Source: an uncultured Blautia sp.
Lineage (GTDB): Bacteria > Bacillota > Clostridia > Lachnospirales > Lachnospiraceae
Length of the DNA: 64,000 nt
Direction of reading: 5' to 3'
NCBI GenBank assembly: GCA_934373235.1
Contig: CAKROW010000009.1
Coordinates: 1 to 64,000 of the forward strand
Made by a program: the position numbers and the translations under genes. The notes beneath the pieces were generated by a model that was not told the DNA's origin, made no database searches, and saw nothing but the letters and a program-made list of their open reading frames with translations. This document shows, piece by piece, positions 8,192 through 16,881 of this stretch (the stretch's first letter is position 1; each line of letters begins with the position of its first letter).

Positions 8192-9471
8192 TGACAAAGT
8201 CAGAAAAGCTTTTTGAACGTGCAGTAAAAAGGATCCCAGGTGGCGTAAACAGCCCTGTAAGATCCTACGGAGCCATCGGAGAGGCACCAAGATTTATTGA
8301 AAAAGCGGACAAGTGTTATATTTATGATGCAGATGGAAACTGTTATGTGGATTATATTGATTCCTGGGGTCCTATGATCCTGGGGCATAATTTCCCGGCG
8401 ATCCGTGAAAGCGTTGTCAAAGCCTGTGAAAATGGCTTAAGCTTTGGCTGTGCCACAGAGATCGAAGTGGAGATGGCAGAGTTTATCTGTGACCACATTC
8501 CTCACGTTGACATGATCCGAATGGTAAATTCCGGAACTGAGGCAGTCATGAGTGCGATCCGTGCTGCCAGAGGTTTTACGGGAAAAGACAAGATCATCAA
8601 ATTTGCAGGCTGCTATCATGGGCACAGTGACTGCCTTCTTGTAAGTGCAGGCTCAGGTGTGATGACAAGCGGTGTTTCGGACAGCGCAGGTGTTCCAAAG
8701 GGATGTACCCAGGATACCATGACTGCAGTATATAATGATGCGGAAAGTGTGGAAGCACTTTTAGAGCAGGAAAAGGGAAATGTGGCTGCAGTGATCGTGG
8801 AGGCAGTAGGTGCCAACATGGGTGTGGTTCCTCCGAAGCCCGGATTCCTTAAAAGGCTTCGTGAACTTTGTGACGAATATAACTGCCTTCTGATCTTTGA
8901 TGAGGTGATCACAGGTTTCCGTCTGGCATTTGGCGGTGCGGCAGAATATTTCGGCATCCGTCCGGATCTTGTAACATACGGAAAGATCATCGGCGCAGGT
9001 ATGCCGGTAGGTGCATACGGCGGACGTAAGGAGATCATGGATCTGGTTTCCCCATGCGGACCTGTATATCAGGCAGGAACCTTAAGCGGCAATCCGGTTG
9101 CCATGGCAGCAGGACTTACCCAGCTTAAGTATCTCTATGAGCATCAGGAAATCTATAAAGAGCTGGAAGAAAAAGGCAGGAAGCTGTACGGCGGACTGAA
9201 AAAGATCGTGGAGGAAAAGGGTCTTCCCTATCAGGTAAATCACACAGCATCCCTGGGAAGCATTTTCTTTACATCCGAGGAGGTAAAAGACTATACTTCC
9301 GCAAAGACTTCAGACCTGGCTGCTTTTGCAGAATATTTCAAGGGACTTTTAAAGAGAGGCATCCACTGTGCACCGTCCCAGTTTGAGGCAATGTTCCTTT
9401 CCACAGCCCATACAGATGAAGTTATTGAAAAGACACTTGCGGCTATGGAAGAAGTCCTGGGAGGGTTTTAG
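8191..9471 (+). CDS. hemL: Glutamate-1-semialdehyde 2,1-aminomutase
   Basis: PLP enzyme that converts glutamate-1-semialdehyde to 5-aminolevulinate, the HemB substrate. The 426 residues show the class-III aminotransferase fold, with the PLP lysine in TYGKIIGAGMPVGAYGG and IFDEVITGFR for the cofactor-binding Asp. Last gene of the operon, with all three enzymes of 5-aminolevulinate and porphobilinogen synthesis now present. No clear terminator follows; the next gene has its own promoter about 45 bases downstream. Confidence 0.96.
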   Translation: MTKSEKLFERAVKRIPGGVNSPVRSYGAIGEAPRFIEKADKCYIYDADGNCYVDYIDSWGPMILGHNFPAIRESVVKACENGLSFGCATEIEVEMAEFICDHIPHVDMIRMVNSGTEAVMSAIRAARGFTGKDKIIKFAGCYHGHSDCLLVSAGSGVMTSGVSDSAGVPKGCTQDTMTAVYNDAESVEALLEQEKGNVAAVIVEAVGANMGVVPPKPGFLKRLRELCDEYNCLLIFDEVITGFRLAFGGAAEYFGIRPDLVTYGKIIGAGMPVGAYGGRKEIMDLVSPCGPVYQAGTLSGNPVAMAAGLTQLKYLYEHQEIYKELEEKGRKLYGGLKKIVEEKGLPYQVNHTASLGSIFFTSEEVKDYTSAKTSDLAAFAEYFKGLLKRGIHCAPSQFEAMFLSTAHTDEVIEKTLAAMEEVLGGF

Positions 9472-9515
9472 GACTTTTTGCATAAGATTTTGCACAAAGA
9501 CAGATGCCAGGTAAC

Positions 9516-9544
9516 TTGTCCTATGGATAACTTTGTGATAAAAT
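9516..9544 (+). promoter_or_regulatory. Probable promoter of the lactonase gene
   Basis: TTGTCC at 9516-9521, a 17-bp spacer and TAAAAT at 9539-9544. The first in-frame start codon of the downstream frame (GTG 9565) is close to this promoter, and the better ribosome site points to 9589. Confidence 0.55.
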
Positions 9545-9588
9545 AAACGTATCGTTTAAATGAAGTGAAAGCAGGAGGCCAGAAGTTT

Positions 9589-10668
9589 ATGGGTAAAAAG
9601 AAGTACGTGGCTTACGTGGGAACATATACCCATGGAACCAGCAAGGGAATTCAGGTTTATGATGTGGATGTTGAGAATGGAACTCTCACAGAGCGCAGTG
9701 AGGTTGAGGTAAGTAACGCCTCCCATCTGGCAGTGTCCAAGAACGGTAAATATCTGTATTCCATCGAAGATGAAGGTGTGGCAGTTTTTAGGAGAGACCG
9801 GAACGGAGATCTTTCCCGTATCAACAGTGTAGATATCAACGGCATGAGAGGCTGTTATCTTGCAACAGATGTAGACGGCAGATACCTCTATGTGGCAGGT
9901 TACCACGATGGAAAGGTTACAGTTGTACACACACACAGGGACGGACGTCTTGGCAGTGTTATGGACGGTGTTTTCCACAAGGGTCTTGGAAGTGTTGCAG
10001 AGCGTAACTTCCGTCCCCATGTAAACTGTGTACGTCCAACACCGGATAACAAGTATCTCTGTGCGGTAGATAACGGTATCGATCAGGTTAAGATCTACCG
10101 TATTAATAAGAAGAAAGACAAGCTGGAACTTGTGGATATCCTGCGCTGCCCGAGAGAGAGCGGTCCCCGTATCATCCGTTTCAGTGATGACGGAAGATTT
10201 GCCTATATCCTTTTTGAGCTCAGCAATGAGATTAAGGTTTACAGCTATGACGGAAGCGGAAAGAATCCTGAGTTCGAGCTTCTTCAGAGCATCACCACAT
10301 TGGGCAAGATAAATGCCAACGAGGCAGTACATAATGCAGCTTCCGGTATGTCCATGGCTGCAGATGGCAAGTATCTGTTCTGCTCAACAGCAGGCGAAAA
10401 CACCGTTACCATGTATGCGGTAGATCAGGAGAGTGGTCTTCTCACAAAGAAGTTCACACTTCCTATCAGCGGTGATTATCCAAAAGACCTTATGATCTTC
10501 CCGGATAACAAGCATATTGCGGTTGCCAATCACGGAAGCAACAGTATCACAGTATTTACTGTGGATTATGAAAAGAACATCATCATGATGAATGAGAAGC
10601 CAAGAAAGATTGAGACACCAAACTGTATCCATATCTGGCCGGTGCCGGATGAGGTGGATGAAGACTGA
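9589..10668 (+). CDS. Lactonase-family beta-propeller protein (6-phosphogluconolactonase-like)
   Basis: A 359-residue cytoplasmic protein with repeated beta-propeller blades (for example AVSKNGKYLYSIED, RPTPDNKYLCAVDNG, SMAADGKYLFCSTAG, MIFPDNKHIAVANHG), matching the seven-bladed lactonase family. By family it hydrolyses 6-phosphogluconolactone or a related sugar lactone, but neighbours give no pathway clue and other members have other substrates. ATG 9589 is chosen because AGGAGG lies 10 bases upstream; the GTG at 9565 precedes that site. Single-gene unit between its own promoter and a bidirectional terminator. Confidence 0.8.
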   Translation: MGKKKYVAYVGTYTHGTSKGIQVYDVDVENGTLTERSEVEVSNASHLAVSKNGKYLYSIEDEGVAVFRRDRNGDLSRINSVDINGMRGCYLATDVDGRYLYVAGYHDGKVTVVHTHRDGRLGSVMDGVFHKGLGSVAERNFRPHVNCVRPTPDNKYLCAVDNGIDQVKIYRINKKKDKLELVDILRCPRESGPRIIRFSDDGRFAYILFELSNEIKVYSYDGSGKNPEFELLQSITTLGKINANEAVHNAASGMSMAADGKYLFCSTAGENTVTMYAVDQESGLLTKKFTLPISGDYPKDLMIFPDNKHIAVANHGSNSITVFTVDYEKNIIMMNEKPRKIETPNCIHIWPVPDEVDED

Positions 10669-10766
10669 CAGACAGTTAGTGAACTGTGTCTGTAGGTGTG
10701 AAGCAGAATACAGGTGGGAGATTTCAGAGAAAATCCTGTCAGGAACAGATTTTGGTATAAGCTGAT

Positions 10767-10825
10767 AAAAAGCAGGCTCAAGGGAGAGCATGAGAGATAA
10801 TTGCTTTCCCGGAAGTCTGCTTTTT
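10767..10825. terminator. Bidirectional terminator, lactonase / aroC
   Basis: Outer stem AAAAAGCAGGCT (10767-10778) with AGTCTGCTTTTT (10814-10825), and an inner stem GGGAGAGC/GCTTTCCC. A- and T-runs on either side serve both convergent genes. Confidence 0.8.
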
Positions 10826-10853
10826 GTATGTTCATAATGCGGTTTTCAGGGGA

Positions 10854-11948
10854 TTAACGGTGGTAGAACTCCCGGATTCCGTCCATCCGTGCGCTCATAT
10901 TAGCAAAGAGGGCGTCTGTGACAGTAAGGGCGGCCATGGCCTCCACAACAACCACAGCTCTTGGGACAATGACAGGATCATGGCGGCCTTTGATCTCCAG
11001 GCTTATGGGTTCACCGGTGTTTGTGACGGTCTCCTGGGACTGGCTGATGGAAGGTGTGGGTTTGATATGGGCGCGGATGATGATATCGCTTCCGTCACTC
11101 ATTCCACCCATGATGCCCCCTGCATGGTTGGTTGTCTTGACAATGGAATCCTCTTTCAGGGTAAATCCGTCGTTGTCTGTGGAACCGGTCATATGGCTGA
11201 CCTGGATACCGTCACCGATCTCAACAGCTTTTACTGCACCGATGGACATAACAGCGTGGGCAAGAGTTGCGTCCAGCTTGTCAAAAACCGTATCTCCAAG
11301 TCCGGCTGGGACATTTCTGATCCGACATTCAATGACACCGCCTGCACTGTCCTGATTCCGGATACACTGTTCCAGATATGCGGATGCTTTTTCGGCTGCC
11401 TGTGCATCAGGCATGCAGAGGGCGTTATTGCGGATCTCTTCCCGGGAAAAAGAGTGGATTTCAATATCCCCGATGGAACGTGTGTAGGTGGTAAATGTAA
11501 TACCAAGTTCACCCAGAAGCTTTACAGCGATGGCTCCTGCTGCTACACGACCTGCCGTTTCGCGGCCGGAGGAACGGCCGCCGCCCCGGTAATCCCGGAA
11601 ACCGTATTTCTGGTCAAAAGTATAGTCTGCATGTCCCGGACGGTAGGAATATGCAATATTCCCATAATCTCTGGAACGCTGATCTGTGTTGCGGATCATA
11701 AGGGAGATGGGGGTGCCGGTTGTCCTTCCTTCAAAAACACCGGAAAGGATCTCTACCAGATCGCTTTCCTTACGGGCAGTGGTAAAACGGCTCTGTCCGG
11801 GTTTGCGGCGGTCAAGAAAAACCTGGATATCTTCCTCTGATAAGGCAAGTCCTGCAGGACAGCCGTCAAGAACAGCGCCGATAGCCTTTCCATGGGATTC
11901 GCCCCAGGTGGTGACAACAAATTTTTTTCCAAATGATGAATGGCTCAT
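10854..11948 (-). CDS. aroC: Chorismate synthase
   Basis: FMNH2-dependent conversion of 5-enolpyruvylshikimate-3-phosphate to chorismate, last step of the shikimate pathway. The 364 residues carry the family motifs WGESHGKAIG at the N-terminus, YRPGHADYTF, and GGGRSSGRETAGRVAAGAIA in the middle. Its isolation from other aro genes is notable but common in Clostridia. It has its own near-consensus promoter on the minus strand and ends at the shared terminator. Confidence 0.97.
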   Translation of the reverse strand: MSHSSFGKKFVVTTWGESHGKAIGAVLDGCPAGLALSEEDIQVFLDRRKPGQSRFTTARKESDLVEILSGVFEGRTTGTPISLMIRNTDQRSRDYGNIAYSYRPGHADYTFDQKYGFRDYRGGGRSSGRETAGRVAAGAIAVKLLGELGITFTTYTRSIGDIEIHSFSREEIRNNALCMPDAQAAEKASAYLEQCIRNQDSAGGVIECRIRNVPAGLGDTVFDKLDATLAHAVMSIGAVKAVEIGDGIQVSHMTGSTDNDGFTLKEDSIVKTTNHAGGIMGGMSDGSDIIIRAHIKPTPSISQSQETVTNTGEPISLEIKGRHDPVIVPRAVVVVEAMAALTVTDALFANMSARMDGIREFYHR

Positions 11949-11995
11949 GATGTTCCCTTTCTGTATATGGTATATATAATCTGAAATGTATGATT

Positions 11996-12024
11996 ATTAT
12001 AAAATATGGACAGAAAAATGTAAA
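11996..12024 (-). promoter_or_regulatory. Promoter of aroC
   Basis: Minus strand: TTTACA (complement of 12019-12024), 17 bp, perfect TATAAT (complement of 11996-12001), about 45 bases before the start codon. Confidence 0.75.
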
Positions 12025-12088
12025 GAGAAGGAAGAGTTCCCTCAATCTGTTAAAAAAGAGTAAAATTCGTTAAAACATATGTATGGAA

Positions 12089-12117
12089 TTGACAAAGCAA
12101 GTGCGAATATTTATAAT
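12089..12117 (+). promoter_or_regulatory. Consensus promoter of corA
   Basis: Perfect TTGACA (12089-12094), 17 bp, perfect TATAAT (12112-12117). Transcription should start near 12124, so the in-frame ATG at 12079 is upstream of the transcript and cannot be the start. Confidence 0.85.
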
Positions 12118-12174
12118 GAAAAATGGATTTTTTGCCTTTGGCAGAGAAACAGCAGAAGAAGGGAAGTGGGAATC

Positions 12175-13116
12175 GTGGTAAGGATTTTTAAGACAATTGA
12201 CGGAGCCATCCACCAGATACAGGAACCGGAGGAAGGTAGCTGGATTGCACTGACGAATCCGACAGCAACAGAGATATTTGAAATTGCGGAAAGATTTGAT
12301 ATAGAGGTTGATGACCTGCGATCCCCTTTGGATGAGGAAGAGCGCTCACGTATAGAAGTAGAAGACAACTATACACTGATCCTTGTTGACGTGCCGATCA
12401 TTGAGGAACGTAATGACAAGGACTGGTACGGAACCCTGCCTCTTGGTATTATTGTAACAAACAAGATCATCTTTACCATCTGTCTTGAGGATACACCGGT
12501 ACTGACAAGATTTATGGAGGGAAGGGTGCGGAGCTTTTTTACTTATATGAAGACCCGTTTCATTTTTCAGATCCTGTACCGCAATGCCAGTATGTATCTT
12601 CGATATCTTCGTATTATCGACAAGAAAAGTGAGCAGGTGGAGGAGAAGATGCATATGTCCACCAGGAATGAGGAGCTGATCGAGCTTCTGGAGCTTGAGA
12701 AATCACTGACTTACTTTATCACTTCGTTAAGATCCAACGAGGTGGTTCTGGAGAAGCTTCTGAAGATCGACAGTATCAAGAAATATCCGGAAGATACGGA
12801 ACTTCTTGAGGATGTTATCACAGAGAACAAGCAGGCTATTGAGATGGCCAATATATACAGCGGTATCTTAAGCGGAACTATGGATGCTTTTGCATCTATT
12901 ATTTCAAATAACATGAATATTGTCATGAAAGTTCTGGCTATCATTACCATTGTCATGAGTATCCCGACGATTGTGTTCAGTGCTTACGGAATGAACGTGG
13001 TTGCAGCGGGTATGCCTCTGGCCCGAAGCCCCTGGGGATTTCTTATCATTATCCTGTTTTCCGTTGCCATCAGCGTGGTTGCAGCTATTATCCTTTCCAA
13101 GAAGCGGTTTTTCTGA
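12175..13116 (+). CDS. corA: CorA-family magnesium transporter
   Basis: Pentameric channel-like importer of Mg2+ (some members move Co2+ or Ni2+). The 313-residue chain has a long cytoplasmic N-domain, a stalk helix, and two C-terminal membrane helices (about 252-272 and 283-305). The selectivity motif GMN (in AYGMNV) ends the first helix, and the basic KKRFF tail is typical. Start GTG 12175 is inferred from the promoter at 12089-12117 and the usual family length of about 315. It heads a likely operon with the rhomboid-like gene, pyk and lysA, since no terminator is seen between them. Confidence 0.9.
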   Translation: MVRIFKTIDGAIHQIQEPEEGSWIALTNPTATEIFEIAERFDIEVDDLRSPLDEEERSRIEVEDNYTLILVDVPIIEERNDKDWYGTLPLGIIVTNKIIFTICLEDTPVLTRFMEGRVRSFFTYMKTRFIFQILYRNASMYLRYLRIIDKKSEQVEEKMHMSTRNEELIELLELEKSLTYFITSLRSNEVVLEKLLKIDSIKKYPEDTELLEDVITENKQAIEMANIYSGILSGTMDAFASIISNNMNIVMKVLAIITIVMSIPTIVFSAYGMNVVAAGMPLARSPWGFLIIILFSVAISVVAAIILSKKRFF

Positions 13117-13168
13117 TATCAGGCAGATAAAATAAAAACTACAGCCTTGTTTTATAATGGAGGTATCA

Positions 13169-14011
13169 ATGAAATTTATCAATAAACTGGAACGAAAATT
13201 TGGCAGATTCGGGATCCCAAATCTTACCATGTACATGATAGCATGTTATATCATCGGTTATTTTCTTGCTATGTTTGCACCGGGGATATTAAGCCTTTTC
13301 AGCCTTAATATCAGGCTGGTGACACAGGGACAGATCTGGAGACTGGTAACCTGGGTGATCTATCCGCCAAGCGGAACCGGCAATCTTATCATGTTTCTGC
13401 TGGCAATATTCTTTTTCTATTATCCCATAGGAACTGCACTGGAACGTACCTGGGGTACTTTCCGGTATACTCTGTATATTTTTTCAGGACTTCTGTTTAC
13501 TATTCTGGGAGCTGTGCTTCTCTACATTTTTACAGGGATCAGCTACAGCGGAATGTTTACCACATATTATGTGAGTCTTTCTGTTTTTCTGGCGTATGCA
13601 CTGACATATCCCAATGAACAGATCCTTCTTATGTTTGTCATCCCCATCAGAATGAAGTGGATGGCACTTGTGTATATCCTGTTTGTACTCTGGGATATTT
13701 TCTCTTATCTGCGTATGGGACTTTGGGTAGGCGTTGTGCCGATTATATCATCTCTTTTAAGCTTTGTTATCTTTTTCTTCAGTACACGGGACATGAACCG
13801 TTACAATCCGAAAGAGGTACACAGACGGCAGCAGTTTAAGAAAGCAGTGGCGCCGGCCAGAACCGGAAACGGTATCACCAAGCATAAATGCGCTATCTGC
13901 GGACGTACTGAGAAAGATGACCCCAATCTGGAATTTCGGTTCTGCTCAAAGTGTAAAGGGAATTATGAATATTGTCAGGATCATTTATTTACACACAAAC
14001 ACGTAGAATAA
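13169..14011 (+). CDS. Rhomboid-fold membrane protein with C-terminal zinc ribbon, probably not a protease
   Basis: A 280-residue protein with about six membrane segments (roughly 20-40, 72-90, 100-123, 128-146, 150-178, 186-205). The rhomboid-like signature GQIWRLVTWVIYPPS is present, but the catalytic GxSG serine and the partner histidine are not seen (the region reads GMFTTYYVSLSV). The cytoplasmic tail has a CxxC...CxxC zinc ribbon (Cys241, 244, 259, 262) followed by more Cys and His. ATG 13169 lies six bases after GGAGG; the upstream ATG 13157 would overlap that site. By fold it may bind or chaperone membrane clients as pseudo-rhomboids do; this is inference. Confidence 0.65.
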   Translation: MKFINKLERKFGRFGIPNLTMYMIACYIIGYFLAMFAPGILSLFSLNIRLVTQGQIWRLVTWVIYPPSGTGNLIMFLLAIFFFYYPIGTALERTWGTFRYTLYIFSGLLFTILGAVLLYIFTGISYSGMFTTYYVSLSVFLAYALTYPNEQILLMFVIPIRMKWMALVYILFVLWDIFSYLRMGLWVGVVPIISSLLSFVIFFFSTRDMNRYNPKEVHRRQQFKKAVAPARTGNGITKHKCAICGRTEKDDPNLEFRFCSKCKGNYEYCQDHLFTHKHVE

Positions 14012-14030
14012 ACGAGGAGGGACTGACCAA

Positions 14031-15467
14031 ATGAAAAGAACAAAGATCATCTGTACACTTGGACCTGCCAGCAATACCCGTGAGGGTATCAGGGCTCTTA
14101 TGGAGAATGGAATGGATATTGCCAGATTTAACTTTTCCCATGGGGACCATGCAGAGCAGAAGGGCAGAGTGGATATGATCAAGGAGCTTCGTGAGGAGCT
14201 TGATATTCCGGTAGCCATGCTTCTGGATACCAAGGGACCGGAGATCCGTACCAGGCTTCTGAAGGACGGAAAGAAGATCCGGCTGGAAGCCGGTAAGGAG
14301 TTTATCCTTGGTGTGGGAGATTTTGAAGGAGACAGCACAAAGGTAGCGATCACCTACGGAGATCTTTATAAGGATGTAAAACCGGGCAACAAAATTCTTA
14401 TTGATGACGGCCTGATAGAGCTTGAAGTTAAAGAGATCAAAGGAACAGATATTGTCTGTCGGATCATGAACGGCGGTGAGCTGGGTGAGAAGAAAGGTGT
14501 AAATGTTCCTTATGTGAAGGTGAACCTTCCGGGGATCACCGAGCAGGATAAAGATGATATTCTTTTTGGAATTGACCAGAAATTCGATTATATCGCGGCA
14601 TCTTTTGTGCGGACAGCATCTGTGATCCGTGAGATCCGTGCACTTCTCAATGACAATGGAGGCAAGGATATCGGTATCATTGCCAAGATTGAGAATGCAG
14701 AGGGTGTGGAGAACATTGATTCCATCATTGAAGTGGCAGATGGAATCATGGTAGCACGAGGAGACCTGGGTGTGGAGATTCCGGCAAGTCAGGTACCGCA
14801 TATCCAGAAAGAAATCATCCGCAAATGCAATGAGCATTATACACCGGTTATCACAGCTACCCAGATGCTGGATTCCATGATCCGCAATCCGCGCCCCACA
14901 CGTGCGGAGGTAGCTGATGTTGCCAATGCGATCTATGACGGTACAGATGCGATCATGCTTTCAGGAGAGACAGCAGCCGGCAAATATCCGGTGGATGCCC
15001 TGCGCATGATGGCTGAGATCGCTGAGATGACAGAGCCTCATCTGGATTACAAGGTGTTTATTGAGCACAGATCCATGGATGGAAGGGAGCAGATTTCCAG
15101 TGCGGTAGGTCTTGCGGCAGTACGTACTGCCAAGAATCTGAAAGCAGATGCTATTGTGACTCCTACCATGAGCGGAAATACTGCCAGACTGATCTCTAAT
15201 TTCCGTCCAAAGGTTCCTATCTATGCGATCACCCCCAACTCTACCATTCAGCATAAGCTTCAGTTGATCTGGGGTGTGACACCGCTTAAGGGATATGAGA
15301 GGGATTCCACAGACCATATCATTTCCCAGGCAATGAATGTTGTACGTAGCCGTCACCTTATACACAGAGGCGATCTGGTTGTGTTTACAGCGGGAGATCC
15401 GGCGACAAACATGACAAACGGTCAGGGTGCAGTCACAAACATGATGCATGTGATCGAGGCAAAATAA
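14031..15467 (+). CDS. pyk: Pyruvate kinase
   Basis: Transfers phosphate from phosphoenolpyruvate to ADP, the last step of glycolysis. The 478 residues contain the N-terminal KIICTLGPAS, the metal and substrate block MVARGDLGVEIP and TATQMLDSMI. The extra C-terminal PEP-utiliser domain found in Bacillus-type enzymes is absent. The ribosome site GAGGAGG precedes ATG 14031, 19 bases after the rhomboid-like gene. Confidence 0.97.
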   Translation: MKRTKIICTLGPASNTREGIRALMENGMDIARFNFSHGDHAEQKGRVDMIKELREELDIPVAMLLDTKGPEIRTRLLKDGKKIRLEAGKEFILGVGDFEGDSTKVAITYGDLYKDVKPGNKILIDDGLIELEVKEIKGTDIVCRIMNGGELGEKKGVNVPYVKVNLPGITEQDKDDILFGIDQKFDYIAASFVRTASVIREIRALLNDNGGKDIGIIAKIENAEGVENIDSIIEVADGIMVARGDLGVEIPASQVPHIQKEIIRKCNEHYTPVITATQMLDSMIRNPRPTRAEVADVANAIYDGTDAIMLSGETAAGKYPVDALRMMAEIAEMTEPHLDYKVFIEHRSMDGREQISSAVGLAAVRTAKNLKADAIVTPTMSGNTARLISNFRPKVPIYAITPNSTIQHKLQLIWGVTPLKGYERDSTDHIISQAMNVVRSRHLIHRGDLVVFTAGDPATNMTNGQGAVTNMMHVIEAK

Positions 15468-15515
15468 TTACTGTGGTGCCGGCAGTAATGGAGAAAAACA
15501 GGAGATACGAGGATT

Positions 15516-16805
15516 ATGAAAAAAGAACCATTTGTAACACTTGAGAAACTTAAGGAGATCACAGCCAAATATCCTACACCGTTCCATCTCTATGATGAGA
15601 AGGGAATCCGTGCCAATGCACAGGCTCTCAGGGAAGCTTTTTCCTGGAACAAAGGTTTTAAGGAATTTTTTGCTGTGAAGGCGACTCCGAACCCATATCT
15701 GATCAACATTCTTCAGGAGTATGGATGCGGATGTGACTGTTCTTCTGCCACAGAGCTTATGATGGCAAAGGCTGTAGGCTGCAAAAAGGGAGACATCATG
15801 TTCTCCTCCAATGATACACCGGAGAAGGAATTTAAATATGCGGATGAGATCGGCGGAATCATCAATCTGGATGATATCACACATATTGAAAGTGTGGAGA
15901 AGGCTCTGGGAAAGATCCCGGAAGTGATCAGTTGCCGTTATAATCCAGGTGGAGTGTTTAAGATCAGTAACGGAATCATGGACAATCCCGGAGATGCCAA
16001 ATACGGTATGACAACAGAGCAGATCTTTGATGCCTTCCGTATCCTTAAATCCAAGGGCGCAAAGGAGTTCGGTATCCATGCATTCCTTGCCAGCAATACA
16101 GTAACAAATGAGTATTATCCTATGCTTGCCAGGGTAATGTTTGAGCTTGCTGTGAAGCTCCAGAAAGAAACCGGTGCGCACATTAAGTTTATTAACCTTT
16201 CCGGTGGAATTGGTATCCCCTACAATCCGGATCAGGAGCCAAATGATATCCGCGTGATCGGTGAGGGTGTACGTAAGGTATATGAGGAAGTTCTGGCACC
16301 GGCAGGTATGGATGATGTAGCTATTTATACAGAGCTTGGACGTTTCATGATGGGACCTTACGGCTGCCTGGTAACTGAAGCGATCCATGAGAAGCATACG
16401 CATAAAGAGTATATCGGTGTGGATGCCTGCGCGGTAAACCTGATGCGTCCGGCTATGTATGGTGCTTATCATCATATTACAGTTATGGGTAAGGAGAATG
16501 AGCCCTGTGACCATAAATACGATGTGACAGGTTCCCTCTGCGAGAACAATGACAAATTTGCCATTGACCGTATGCTTCCGAAGATCGACATGGGAGATCT
16601 TCTTGTGATCCATGATACCGGAGCACATGGATTTTCCATGGGATATAATTACAACGGCAAACTGAAATCCGCAGAGATCCTTCTTCGTGAGGATGGAAGC
16701 TTTGATCTTATCCGCCGTGCAGAAACTCCAAAGGATTACTTTGCAACCTTCGATTGCTTCCCTGTTTATGAGAAGCTTCTGGAGGATGAGGCTGAGATGG
16801 AATAA
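15516..16805 (+). CDS. lysA: Diaminopimelate decarboxylase
   Basis: PLP-dependent conversion of meso-diaminopimelate to lysine. The 429-residue alanine-racemase-fold protein has the PLP lysine in FAVKATPNP, the glycine loop NLSGGIGIPY, the ELGR motif, and CENNDKFA and DTGAHGFSMGYNYNG of the second domain. These place it in the DAP/ornithine decarboxylase family, and the family-typical ELGR and length support DAP. It lies 48 bases downstream of pyk and ends at a strong bidirectional terminator. Confidence 0.88.
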   Translation: MKKEPFVTLEKLKEITAKYPTPFHLYDEKGIRANAQALREAFSWNKGFKEFFAVKATPNPYLINILQEYGCGCDCSSATELMMAKAVGCKKGDIMFSSNDTPEKEFKYADEIGGIINLDDITHIESVEKALGKIPEVISCRYNPGGVFKISNGIMDNPGDAKYGMTTEQIFDAFRILKSKGAKEFGIHAFLASNTVTNEYYPMLARVMFELAVKLQKETGAHIKFINLSGGIGIPYNPDQEPNDIRVIGEGVRKVYEEVLAPAGMDDVAIYTELGRFMMGPYGCLVTEAIHEKHTHKEYIGVDACAVNLMRPAMYGAYHHITVMGKENEPCDHKYDVTGSLCENNDKFAIDRMLPKIDMGDLLVIHDTGAHGFSMGYNYNGKLKSAEILLREDGSFDLIRRAETPKDYFATFDCFPVYEKLLEDEAEME

Positions 16806-16830
16806 AAGAAGGATATCTTCTGAATATTGC

Positions 16831-16877
16831 ACATACAAAAACCCGGTGCCGTGGCGGCATCGGGTTTTTTTGTATGT
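16831..16877. terminator. Bidirectional terminator, lysA / MATE
   Basis: Long near-perfect stem of about 20 bp. The GC core CCCGGTGCCG/CGGCATCGGG is flanked by A5 and T7 and then by ACATAC/GTATGT outer arms. Confidence 0.9.
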
Positions 16878-16881
16878 GGGA

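Noticed and set aside
12079..12174. Longer N-terminus for CorA from ATG 12079
   Set aside because: A perfect promoter (12089-12117) lies inside this extension, and family length fits the GTG at 12175.
13140..13158. Separate promoter before the rhomboid-like gene (TTTATAAT)
   Set aside because: The -10-like sequence abuts the ribosome site and has no -35 partner, so co-transcription with corA is simpler.
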